This document shows positions 33,682 to 41,487 of a stretch of DNA of 64,000 nucleotides, in pieces. This DNA is from Fimbriimonadaceae bacterium. Its GTDB lineage: Bacteria > Armatimonadota > Fimbriimonadia > Fimbriimonadales > Fimbriimonadaceae. The stretch spans positions 62,001 through 126,000 of the forward strand of contig JAHBTB010000001.1 in assembly GCA_019638795.1 (NCBI GenBank), given 5' to 3'. Both the position numbers and the translations under genes were made by a program. The notes below the pieces were generated by a model. The model saw only the letters and a list, made by a program, of their open reading frames with translations. It searched no databases and had not been told where the DNA came from. Positions within the stretch are counted from its first letter, which is position 1. The number at the start of each line of letters is the position of its first letter.

Positions 33682-35397
33682 TCAAGCGTAAATGACCCTA
33701 ATGACTTCGTCGACAGAGGTGACGCCGGTCAAGATCTTGCTGACCGCGTCCATCTGCATGGTCTTCATGCCCGCTTCCTGGGCCATCTTGTGGATCACGT
33801 GGGTCGAGCCACGTTTCAAGATCTGGTCGCGGATCTCCTCGGTGAGCACCATGACCTCATGGATTCCGGTGCGCCCTTTGTGGCCGGTCTGCTTGCAGAT
33901 TTCGCAGCCGCGGCCCCGGAACAAGGTGATCTCGCCGTTCGTCTCTTGGCCCAGGTCGTCCGGGATGGGGAACCCATAGCGGAGGAGGCTTTCCCGCGTG
34001 ACGGTGTATTGCTCCTTGCAGTGGTCGCAGATCTTGCGGACCAGCCGCTGGGCAAGGACGGCGTTGATGGCCGAGCTGATCAGGAACGGCTCGACCTCCA
34101 TGTCCATGAGGCGGCTCGGCGCCGACGCCGCGTCGTTGGTGTGCAAGGTGCTGAACACCAGGTGGCCGGTCAAGGCGGCCTCCATGGCGATGGTCGCGGT
34201 CTCGGTGTCGCGCATCTCACCGACCATGATCACGTCCGGGTCTTGGCGGAGCATGGCGCGTAGCCCCGCGGCAAAGGTCATGCCCGCGCGGACGTTGACG
34301 CTGCACTGGTTGATATTGTCCAGTTCGTATTCGACCGGGTCCTCGATCGTGATGATGTTCTTGAGTCCGTCGTTGCTCTGGTTGATCAAGGAATAGAGCG
34401 TCGTGGACTTTCCCGAGCCGGTCGGCCCGGTGACCAGCATGATGCCGTAGCTCCGGCCCGCCATGTCCTCCAAGGTCTTGAGGTTATGCGGCAGAAAGCC
34501 CAATTTGGTCAGGCCGACGTTGATGCCGCCCTTGTCGAGGACGCGCATGACGATCTTCTCGCCGTAGACGACCGGCAAGGTCGAGACACGGAAGTCGTAG
34601 GGCTTGCCCCCGATCACCGCGCTGATGCGGTTGTCCTGGGGCACCCGCTTCTCGGCGATGTCCATGTTGGCGACGATCTTGAACCGGCTGGTCAACGGGG
34701 CGATGACCTTCTTGGGCAATGTCATCGCGTCGACCATGATGCCGTCGATGCGGAACCGGACGATCAGGGCCTCCTTGCGCGGCTCCATGTGGATGTCGCT
34801 CGCTTTGTCCTGGACGGCCTGGTTGATGATCATGTTGGCCAGCCGGATGATCGGCGCGTCGTCGGCTTCCTTGTCGTTGCCCCGCTCGTCGTCGTCGGGG
34901 GTGGCGGTCAGGTCGATGCCAAAGTCATCGAACTCCTTGACGACGCCGGCGATCATCTCCATCTGGCCGACGTCGGTCTTGTAGTGGAGGTTGATCGCGC
35001 GGAGAAGGTCTTCCTCGACGGCGATCAGGGGCTGGATTTCCAGCCCGGTGGTCATGCGGAGCTCGTCGATGACGAAGACGTCGAGCGGGTTGGCCATCGC
35101 GACGGCGAGTCGGAACTCGTCCCGTCCCAACGGCAGGGCCTTGAACCGCTTGGCCAGTTGAGGCGAAAGCATGTCGAGGGCGTCTTCACGCGGGACGACC
35201 TCGTCGATCTCGATGAACGGGATCTCCCACACCTTCCCCATGCACCGGACACGGTCCTTCTCGGTGATGAGGCCCATGTCGACCATGACCCGGGCGATGG
35301 GGTCGTGGCCGCCGAGTTCAACCTGCTTGCTCACCGCCAGCTGCAGCTGCGCGGGTGAGACCAAGCCCTCCTGTACGAATACTTCGCCCGTGAGCAT
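33682..35397 (-). CDS. pilB: Type IV pilus assembly ATPase PilB (GspE family)
   Basis: A 571-aa hexameric ATPase that drives pilin polymerisation. The N-terminal MshEN-type region (LTGEVFVQEGLVSPAQLQLAV...) can bind c-di-GMP in related proteins. The core has DKASDIHMEP, Walker A GPTGSGKSTTLYS, Asp box ITIEDPVEYEL, His box VFSTLHTNDA, and the tetracysteine zinc site CDHC...CEIC. C-terminal family segments GRTGIHEVM are present. An AGGGAG site lies 9 nt before the ATG. It diverges from the flagellin gene across a 203-bp region. Confidence 0.95.
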   Translation of the reverse strand: MLTGEVFVQEGLVSPAQLQLAVSKQVELGGHDPIARVMVDMGLITEKDRVRCMGKVWEIPFIEIDEVVPREDALDMLSPQLAKRFKALPLGRDEFRLAVAMANPLDVFVIDELRMTTGLEIQPLIAVEEDLLRAINLHYKTDVGQMEMIAGVVKEFDDFGIDLTATPDDDERGNDKEADDAPIIRLANMIINQAVQDKASDIHMEPRKEALIVRFRIDGIMVDAMTLPKKVIAPLTSRFKIVANMDIAEKRVPQDNRISAVIGGKPYDFRVSTLPVVYGEKIVMRVLDKGGINVGLTKLGFLPHNLKTLEDMAGRSYGIMLVTGPTGSGKSTTLYSLINQSNDGLKNIITIEDPVEYELDNINQCSVNVRAGMTFAAGLRAMLRQDPDVIMVGEMRDTETATIAMEAALTGHLVFSTLHTNDAASAPSRLMDMEVEPFLISSAINAVLAQRLVRKICDHCKEQYTVTRESLLRYGFPIPDDLGQETNGEITLFRGRGCEICKQTGHKGRTGIHEVMVLTEEIRDQILKRGSTHVIHKMAQEAGMKTMQMDAVSKILTGVTSVDEVIRVIYA

Positions 35398-35497
35398 GAC
35401 CTTGACTCCCTGGAATCATCGGCGTGGCGGAGCCCCGAGACCTCCATGGAAATACTGGGTTATCGGCAGGCCAAGAGCAGGCGAAAATCGGCGGGGC

Positions 35498-35525
35498 TAA
35501 AGCTTGTTCCACATTTCGCCGAAGA
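35498..35525 (+). promoter_or_regulatory. Sigma-28 (FliA/SigD)-like promoter for flagellin
   Basis: TAAA at 35498-35501, a 16-nt spacer, and GCCGAAGA at 35518-35525. The flagellar sigma factor consensus is TAAA, 15-16 nt, GCCGATAA, so the -10 matches at 6 of 8 positions. It lies about 75 nt before the flagellin ATG in the correct orientation. Confidence 0.6.
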
Positions 35526-35600
35526 TCAACCACAGAAAAGCCGCCGACCTACGAAAAATGTGATCAGGGTCGGCCGGCCAAGTGATGGGAACCGAGAGAC

Positions 35601-37052
35601 ATGAGCATCCGGATCAACACCAATGTCCCGGCGATGACCGCCTTGCGGTACTTAGGGCAAACGGACGACATGTTTGGAGGAGTCGTGACGCGGCTCTCCA
35701 CGGGCCTGCGGATCAACACCGCGGCCGACGACCCGGCGGGACTGATCAACAGCGAGGGCTTGCGCAGCTACATTAACGGCATCGACGCCGCTGTGCAAAA
35801 CAGCCAGGACGCCGCGAACATGTCCAAGACCGCCGAGGCGGCCCTCGGCGAGGTCTCGCGTCTGTTGCTCGACATCCGCGCGATCGCGGTGCAGTCGGCC
35901 AACACCGCGGTCGTCGATGCCAACCAGCTTCAAGCCAACCAAACCACAATCAAATCGATCCTTGCCTCGATCGACCGCATCGCCGCCCAGACCAGTTGGG
36001 GCAACAAGCGTCTGCTCAACGGGGCCTCCGGCGCGGTCAGCAACGTGACGCGCACCGACCTCGTCAGCAGCATGTACATCGGCAGCACCTTCAACGGTGA
36101 GACGGTCAAGACCGGCAACCTGACGATCCAAAGGTCGAGTGCGGCGACCCAGACCACCACCGGCGCCATGGCGACCACCTTCGCCACCGCCGCGACGGCG
36201 GTGAACCAAGGCACCTTCGCGATCAACGGGCAGACCTTTGTGGTCGGTCCCGGAGAGTCGGTGTCTGCGGTCGTGGCTAAGATCAACCAGGCGTCCGACC
36301 AGACCGGTGTCATCGCCAGCTGGACGGCCGGCGCGGGCGTCACTCTGACCTCGACCAAGTACGGGTCGAACTTCCCGATCCGCTACACCGAGACAAGCAC
36401 GATTCTCAACGGCGGCGCGGTCGCCAGCCCGGCGGTCGGCCTCAACGCGGTCTTCACTGTCACCGCCCCGACCACCACGTCCGGCACGCAGACGGAAACG
36501 TTCGTCGGCGGGCAGGGCCCGGGGGTCGACGGCCTCACCCTGACGTCAGCGAGCGGCAACCGCATGACACTGAGCCCGGCCGGAAACGCCACCGGTGCCA
36601 GCACCCTCGTCGGCGCCCTCAACGTCGGCTCACTCCAGTTCCAGATCGGCGCCAGCGCGGACCAGACCGCGACGTTCTCGATCCCGAACATGGCGTCATC
36701 AAACCTGGGCACCACCGCCGTCCCCGGATCGAGCCTGGCGTCGATGGACGTCACTACCCAAACCGGCGCGAACAACGCGATGAAGATCGCCGACGAGGCG
36801 ATCCAGCAAATCGCCACCTTCCGAGGCCAGTTGGGTAGTTTCCAGAAGGACTTCATCGAGTCCAACATCCGGTCTCTTGGCATCGCCAAGGAAAACCTGA
36901 CCGCCAGCGAAAGCGCGATCCGAGACGCCGACGTCGCCTACGAGATGACGCAGATGACCAAGCTGAACATCCTCAAGCAGAGCGGCATGGCCGTCCTCGC
37001 CCAGGCCAACCAGTCGCCGCAATCGGTCCTCCAACTCCTTCGCGGCGGCTAG
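35601..37052 (+). CDS. fliC: Flagellin
   Basis: A 483-aa flagellar filament subunit. The N-terminal D0/D1 coil has the conserved RINTNVPAMTALRYLG, RLSTGLRINTAADDPAGL and QNSQDAANMSKTAEAALGEV. The C-terminal D0/D1 part has GSFQKDFIESNIRSLGIAKENLTASESAIRDADVAYEM split over two conserved runs and ends QSPQSVLQLLRGG. The middle (about 150-385) is Thr/Ala/Gly-rich and variable, as expected for the exposed domain. Unlike many flagellins, the N-terminus has a YLGQTDDMFGGVV variation of the usual NLxxx segment. It is probably expressed from the sigma-28-like promoter and exported by the flagellar apparatus. Confidence 0.95.
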   Translation: MSIRINTNVPAMTALRYLGQTDDMFGGVVTRLSTGLRINTAADDPAGLINSEGLRSYINGIDAAVQNSQDAANMSKTAEAALGEVSRLLLDIRAIAVQSANTAVVDANQLQANQTTIKSILASIDRIAAQTSWGNKRLLNGASGAVSNVTRTDLVSSMYIGSTFNGETVKTGNLTIQRSSAATQTTTGAMATTFATAATAVNQGTFAINGQTFVVGPGESVSAVVAKINQASDQTGVIASWTAGAGVTLTSTKYGSNFPIRYTETSTILNGGAVASPAVGLNAVFTVTAPTTTSGTQTETFVGGQGPGVDGLTLTSASGNRMTLSPAGNATGASTLVGALNVGSLQFQIGASADQTATFSIPNMASSNLGTTAVPGSSLASMDVTTQTGANNAMKIADEAIQQIATFRGQLGSFQKDFIESNIRSLGIAKENLTASESAIRDADVAYEMTQMTKLNILKQSGMAVLAQANQSPQSVLQLLRGG

Positions 37053-37059
37053 TCCGCAG

Positions 37060-37101
37060 GCCTCACCGCACCAACCCCGCCAAGGGGAACGGCGGTGAGG
37101 C
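37060..37101. terminator. Hairpin after flagellin, overlapping the 3' end of the convergent gene
   Basis: GCCTCACCGC at 37060-37069 pairs perfectly with GCGGTGAGGC at 37092-37101, with an inner CCCC/GGGG pairing. It starts 7 bp after the flagellin stop and overlaps the last codons of the convergent RNHCP gene. No T-run follows. Confidence 0.55.
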
Positions 37102-37722
37102 GAGGGGACGCACGGCCAAGGCGACGAGCACCAGGGCCGAATCGTCGGCCAGCACCCGGTTGCTCGACAGGGCCCCGCACTCACGGCACCGGTGGACGAG
37201 CGCCCATTCCCCGTTTGTCCGCGCCCACACCGCGATGGGCTCCATCGTCCCGCCGCAGTCCGCCGCCCGGTCGCCCGGCGAGTCGTCCACGTGCTTGGAG
37301 TGGAGGCAGTCTGGACAATGGTTGCGGTGGGCGCTGCCTGCCCCACCGAAGCTCACGAAAGTGCCGCAGTTTTGGCAGTCAAACCCTCCCCGTCCGTGCG
37401 GGTCGTCACCGACCCGGTTCAAACAGTCTTGGAGTGGCAAGGGCCGCCCTGTCGCAGCGGCCTGACGGCGTCGTTCTTGGACGGCGCGTCGGCGCGCCTT
37501 CTTGCGTATGCGGTCGGCGCGGGCGTCAAAGCCGTCGCCGTTGTCATGGTGGTTCTTCAAGTGTCTGGGTGTTCGTACAAAGGGTCTGGACGCACGACGG
37601 CCTAGGCCGTTGTCGCGTGAGAATATGGCAAGACACTTGGCGCGTCGACCGGCCCTCCATAGAGAGCAGGCCGGTGATCTGGTCACGCGCCGAAGAACAC
37701 TGAAGCTTTTGCCATCGAACAC
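37063..37722 (-). CDS. RNHCP domain-containing protein (start uncertain)
   Basis: The recognisable part is the C-terminal half: a CQNCG zinc-ribbon-like pair, then the RNHCPDCLHSKHVD signature, GDRAADCGGTMEPIAVWAR and a CRECG pair. These belong to the RNHCP family, whose function is unknown. Cysteine spacing suggests zinc binding. A basic segment (RIRKKARRRAVQERRRQ) precedes the domain. The first 50 or so residues from the ATG at 37722 look unlike coding sequence. A TTG at 37560, just before KNHHDNGDGFDA, may be the real start. It is convergent with flagellin. Confidence 0.75.
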   Translation of the reverse strand: MFDGKSFSVLRRVTRSPACSLWRAGRRAKCLAIFSRDNGLGRRASRPFVRTPRHLKNHHDNGDGFDARADRIRKKARRRAVQERRRQAAATGRPLPLQDCLNRVGDDPHGRGGFDCQNCGTFVSFGGAGSAHRNHCPDCLHSKHVDDSPGDRAADCGGTMEPIAVWARTNGEWALVHRCRECGALSSNRVLADDSALVLVALAVRPLASPPFPLAGLVR

Positions 37723-37798
37723 CCCCGATAGGGACTTGCCTCTATTCTATCACAAGGTCAAGACTTGTCTGCCGAATCCCTATCAAAATGGTGACGCC

Positions 37799-38545
37799 AT
37801 GGCCATCAAGACCGCCCTGCAACTCTACAGCCTGCGCGACGACTGCGCCGTCGACCTTCTCGGGACCATCGAAAAGGTGGCGGAACTGGGCTACGAGGGC
37901 GTCGAGTTTGCCGGGTTCTTCGGCCACAGCGCCTCGGCTGTCCGTGCCGTACTGGACAAGACCGGGCTCGTCGCCGCCGGTACCCACACCGGCCTTGACG
38001 CCTTTAAGGACGAGAACCTCGCCGCCACGATCGACTTCCATCGGGAGATCGGGGCCCCCTTCGCGATCATCCCTTGGCTTCCCCATGAGCTGCGCGAGAC
38101 AAGCGGCAAGACAGAGGAGACCGCCCGGCTCTTGACCGAGGTCAGCGCCAAGGTGCGGGCCGCGGGACTTTACACCGGCTTTCACGCCCACGACGCCGAC
38201 ATGCGCCCCCTCGATGACGGCCGGTCGGCGTGGGACATCCTGGGCCGCGGCACTCCCGACGACTTCCTGATGCAGTACGACACCGGCAACGGACGGCATG
38301 GGGGCGCCGACCCTGCCCAGCCCTTGCTCGACCATCCCGGCCGGGGACGGAGCGTCCACCTGAAGGGCCACCCGTTCGGCAAAATCATCGGGAAGGACGA
38401 GATCGACTGGAAGGCCATCGTCGCCGCCTTGCCCGTCGCGGGGACCGAGTGGGTCGTCATCGAACACGAGACCTACGAGGGGGTGACCCCGCTGGAGTCG
38501 GTCAAGCAGTGCCTGGACGGTTGGAACGCCGTGCTCAAGGGCTGA
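37799..38545 (+). CDS. Sugar phosphate isomerase/epimerase family protein (TIM barrel)
   Basis: A 248-aa AP-endonuclease-2/xylose-isomerase-like TIM barrel. Visible strands include ALQLYSLRDDCAVDLLGTIEKVAELGYEGVEFAGF in two runs, GFHAHDADM, LMQYDTGNG, VHLKGHPFG and WVVIEHETYEG. The acidic and histidine residues at strand ends (E, H, D, H, E) fit a divalent-metal site. The substrate is unknown; relatives act on inositols and keto-sugars. Start ATG at 37799 matches the family N-terminus, whereas the open frame continues upstream without similarity. Confidence 0.85.
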   Translation: MAIKTALQLYSLRDDCAVDLLGTIEKVAELGYEGVEFAGFFGHSASAVRAVLDKTGLVAAGTHTGLDAFKDENLAATIDFHREIGAPFAIIPWLPHELRETSGKTEETARLLTEVSAKVRAAGLYTGFHAHDADMRPLDDGRSAWDILGRGTPDDFLMQYDTGNGRHGGADPAQPLLDHPGRGRSVHLKGHPFGKIIGKDEIDWKAIVAALPVAGTEWVVIEHETYEGVTPLESVKQCLDGWNAVLKG

Positions 38546-38550
38546 CCAGG

Positions 38551-38556
38551 CATAAT
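38551..38556 (+). promoter_or_regulatory. -10 hexamer upstream of parB
   Basis: CATAAT, 9 nt before the parB ATG at 38566 and 6 nt after the stop codon of the preceding gene. It suggests a separate leaderless parB transcript in addition to read-through. Confidence 0.4.
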
Positions 38557-38565
38557 CATCAGGCG

Positions 38566-39429
38566 ATGAGAAGGGCGTTGGGGAAAGGGTTGGCGCAGAT
38601 GCTCGCCGAGGCACAGCCGGAGGTCCGTGACGAGGCTCCGACGCAACTGCCCGTCGGGAAGATCGTCCCCAACCCTCGGCAACCGCGCGGCCGCTTTGAC
38701 GACGAGGCCCTCGCCGAACTCACCACTTCCGTCCGCGAGTTCGGCGTGCTTCAACCGTTGATCGTCCGCCCCCGAGGCGACGGCAGCTACGAGCTGATCG
38801 CCGGCGAGCGGCGGCTGCGCGCGTCCAAGGCCGCCGGGCTCAAGGAGGTGCCGGTCATCGTCCGCTCGGCCAGCGCCCAGGCGTCCCTTGAGATCGCCTT
38901 GGTCGAAAACGTCCAGCGCGCCGACATCTCGCCGGTCGACTGCGCCATCGCCTACAAGAAGTTGGCCGACGAATTCGGCATGGGCCAAGAACAAATCGCC
39001 GCCCGCGTCGGCAAGTCTCGCGCCTCGGTGGCGAACACGATGAGGCTCTTGAAGTTGCCGGAAGACATGCTGGACGCCCTCGCCGAGGACATGATGACCG
39101 AGGGACATGCCCGGGCCGTCCTCATGGCGGACGGCCCGGCCCGGCAGCGTCTCGTCTTCGACCGGGTCATCGACGAAGGGCTCAGCGTACGCGAGGCAGA
39201 GCGACTGGCCCGGCAGGAACCGCGGACGCCCGGCGCGGAAAAGTCCCCCACCACCAAGAAGCCGGCCCCGGCCGACCCTGAGTACGCCGCCCTGGAACGC
39301 GGCCTCAGTGAGTACTTTGGGTCTCCCGTCCGCATCACCAGGTCAGAAGTCGGCGGCAAACTCAGCGTCGATTTCTACTCCGACGACGACCTCCAGCGTA
39401 TCCTGGACGTGCTCGGTATCAGCCTCTGA
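38566..39429 (+). CDS. parB: Chromosome partitioning protein ParB
   Basis: A 287-aa CTP-dependent DNA clamp that loads at parS and helps segregate origins. The N-terminal KGLAQMLAEAQ lead is followed by the ParB/Srx domain (VGKIVPNPRQPRGRFDDEALAELTTSV in two runs) with the CTP-binding GERRLRA motif. A helix-turn-helix (QEQIAARVGKSRASVANTMRLLKL) and a C-terminal dimerisation domain (LSVDFYSDDDLQRILDVL) come next. The usual partner parA is not adjacent and no canonical parS was noticed. The open frame extends upstream into the previous gene, but the MRRALGKGL start matches the family. Confidence 0.94.
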   Translation: MRRALGKGLAQMLAEAQPEVRDEAPTQLPVGKIVPNPRQPRGRFDDEALAELTTSVREFGVLQPLIVRPRGDGSYELIAGERRLRASKAAGLKEVPVIVRSASAQASLEIALVENVQRADISPVDCAIAYKKLADEFGMGQEQIAARVGKSRASVANTMRLLKLPEDMLDALAEDMMTEGHARAVLMADGPARQRLVFDRVIDEGLSVREAERLARQEPRTPGAEKSPTTKKPAPADPEYAALERGLSEYFGSPVRITRSEVGGKLSVDFYSDDDLQRILDVLGISL

Positions 39430-39490
39430 CCGCCAGACGGTGGATAACCTGGCGAATCGCCCCGTGCGTCAGGCCCGTCCGGACAATGAG

Positions 39491-40732
39491 GTGTCACCCT
39501 TCCTCGCTCTCGTCCCGATGCTTATGCCTGTCGCCCCGGCGGCGCAGCAGGTGCCCATGTTGCCCCCGATGGCGGTCGAAGAGACCAACCGCCTGGCCCT
39601 GACCCCGACGATCGACGGCGACGTCCAGCCGGGCGAATGGGAGACGTTGGCCGGGCCGACCGCATTCCAGTGGGAGCCCGACACGCTCTATTTCGCCGCC
39701 ACCGCCAAGCTCGGCGAGGACGTCATCATCAGCATCGACTACGCCGGCGACGGATGGTTGGTGGGCGACGACAACCTGGAACTCCGGTGCCACCTGGAGG
39801 ACAACCGCCTGAAGGTGACCCTCCGACGCCTCGACGCGACCAATCCCAACGGTCCGAAGTGGGTCGAAGCCGCCCTCGTCTCTGAAGCACTCAAGTTCGC
39901 CGCCAAGGTCAACGGCGACAGTTGGAGCATGGAAGCCAAGGTGGACGCCGACGAGAAGGGAGAGCCGGTCAAGGACGGCAAGCGCCTGGGAGTCCGCATG
40001 GACACCTTGCCCAGCAGCACGGACACCGACAAGCCTTACCTTCCCCGCACGATGGCGTTTGTCCGCCTGCAACTGGACAACAGCACCGGCCTCTTTTCGG
40101 GTGTGTCGTGGCGACCCGTCATCACGAACCGGAGCTTTGCCCTGGAAGACGAGTTCAAGATCCGGTACGAGTTCCATGTCGACCCGGACGGGCCGAGCCT
40201 CAAGACCTTTGAGGTCGAGGGGCAAGGGCGTGCCTCCGGCGTCTTGACCAAGATCCGCAACCCCTTCCCCATCGTCGACCGGGGCGGGCGGGCGCGGGTG
40301 GACTACGTCACGAAAGTCGCTCCGGGCGCGACTCCGGGGTACCGGATCGTCAGGGGGACTCTGGTGACCGCCGACGGTCGGGAAGCCGTCCTCCGCTCCA
40401 GCGTCCGCATCGCCGACCTCGTGGACATCGACGTCAACGTCCCGCTCGAACTCAAGGTGAGCGACGACGCCCAGATCATCCGGGGTGGGGTCACCTACAA
40501 GTCGCAGGCCCAGGGCCGCATCACCGGCACCCACACGATGACGGTCCCCGCCGGCTGGACGGTCAGCCGGGGCGCCCAAGCCAACCTTCTCATCTATCAC
40601 ACCCGCGGCCAGCAACGGATCGGCCTCGAGTACATCGTCCCCAAGGGCACAAAAGGGACGTTTCCGATCACCTTTGTCGCCCACATCGGCGACCGGACGA
40701 TCACAAAGACCGCCTACGTCCACATCAAATGA
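39491..40732 (+). CDS. Secreted protein with CBM9-like N-terminal domain, function unknown
   Basis: A protein of about 413 aa. A signal-like hydrophobic stretch (SPFLALVPMLMPVAPAAQQ) is followed by TPTIDGDVQPGEW, the opening of CBM9/DOMON-type sugar-binding domains, with IDYAGDGWLVGDDNLELRC. The C-terminal half is beta-rich (FEVEGQGRASGV, ADLVDIDVNVPLELKVSDD) and not recognised. The GTG at 39491 gives the best signal peptide; a GTG at 39440 is possible, and earlier in-frame codons are antisense or shadow of parB. It overlaps the methyltransferase gene by 4 bp, so the two are probably co-translated. Confidence 0.65.
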   Translation: MSPFLALVPMLMPVAPAAQQVPMLPPMAVEETNRLALTPTIDGDVQPGEWETLAGPTAFQWEPDTLYFAATAKLGEDVIISIDYAGDGWLVGDDNLELRCHLEDNRLKVTLRRLDATNPNGPKWVEAALVSEALKFAAKVNGDSWSMEAKVDADEKGEPVKDGKRLGVRMDTLPSSTDTDKPYLPRTMAFVRLQLDNSTGLFSGVSWRPVITNRSFALEDEFKIRYEFHVDPDGPSLKTFEVEGQGRASGVLTKIRNPFPIVDRGGRARVDYVTKVAPGATPGYRIVRGTLVTADGREAVLRSSVRIADLVDIDVNVPLELKVSDDAQIIRGGVTYKSQAQGRITGTHTMTVPAGWTVSRGAQANLLIYHTRGQQRIGLEYIVPKGTKGTFPITFVAHIGDRTITKTAYVHIK

Positions 40733-41487
40733 GCGCTGACGCCCGCGAGCAGTTCGGACCGGTCGCCCAGCGGTACCTGACAAGCCGCGCCCACGCCCAG
40801 CCCGACGAGATCAACAAGGTCCTCGACCGGCTGGCCTTGGTGGAGGGCACCGCCGTGGACGTCGGCACCGGCGCCGGACACCTGGCCTACGCTTTGGCCG
40901 AGCGCATGGACCAGGTCCTTGCCGTCGACATCACGCCGCAGATGCTGGAGGTCGTCGCCGCCCAGGCGGCCGAACGTGGCCTGAGCAACGTCACCACCCG
41001 CCTCGCCCCCGCCGAAGACATGGGTCTCGTCGACGAGTCCGTTTCGCTCGTGGCGACGCGGCTGGCCGCCCACCACTTTCTCGATGTCGACTCGTTCGTC
41101 GCCGACGCGTCCCGGTCACTGGAGCACGGCGGTCTCTTCCTCGTGATCGACACGATGTCCCCCGAAGATGACGAGGTCGCCCGCCAAGTCGACGCCTTCG
41201 AACGCCTCCGCGACCCCTCCCACGTCTGGAACCTCAAGCCCTCGGAGTGGACGGACAAGGCCCGGGCCAACGGCCTGGAGCCGCTCTGGCACGACGTCCG
41301 GCGCAAGTCGCTCGACTTCGACGACTGGACCGAGCGCATGCGCGTCTCCGCGGCCGACACCGCCCGGTTGCGCACGATGGCCGAAAAAGCCACCGACGGT
41401 TTCCGGGACTACCTGGCCCCCCGCATGGTGGACGGGCGGCTCTGGTTCGACTTGTTGGAAATCTCTTTCGCGGCGACAAAGCCATGA
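40729..41487 (+). CDS. Class I SAM-dependent methyltransferase
   Basis: A 252-aa UbiE/COQ5-type methyltransferase. Motif I is VDVGTGAGHLAYAL (about residues 43-56), the acidic loop VLAVDITPQML follows, and post-motif ATRLAAHHFLDVDSFVADASRSL carries the central H residues. LEHGGLFLVIDTM matches motif III. The substrate cannot be inferred. It is the middle gene of a three-gene run joined by ATGA overlaps to the CBM9-like gene upstream and the DapA-like gene downstream. Confidence 0.87.
   Translation: MSADAREQFGPVAQRYLTSRAHAQPDEINKVLDRLALVEGTAVDVGTGAGHLAYALAERMDQVLAVDITPQMLEVVAAQAAERGLSNVTTRLAPAEDMGLVDESVSLVATRLAAHHFLDVDSFVADASRSLEHGGLFLVIDTMSPEDDEVARQVDAFERLRDPSHVWNLKPSEWTDKARANGLEPLWHDVRRKSLDFDDWTERMRVSAADTARLRTMAEKATDGFRDYLAPRMVDGRLWFDLLEISFAATKP

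Noticed and set aside
35401-35440. Sigma-28 promoter for pilB from a GCCGATGA on the minus strand
   Set aside because: No TAAA element lies 15-16 nt upstream of it, so only half a promoter is present.
35601-37052. Type IV pilin or S-layer protein instead of flagellin
   Set aside because: Both terminal domains match flagellin, with RINTNVPAMTAL and the C-terminal SIRDADVAYEM-like segment.
39107-39490. N-terminal extension of the CBM9-like gene inside parB
   Set aside because: The residues are a shadow of parB in another frame. A signal-peptide start exists at 39491.
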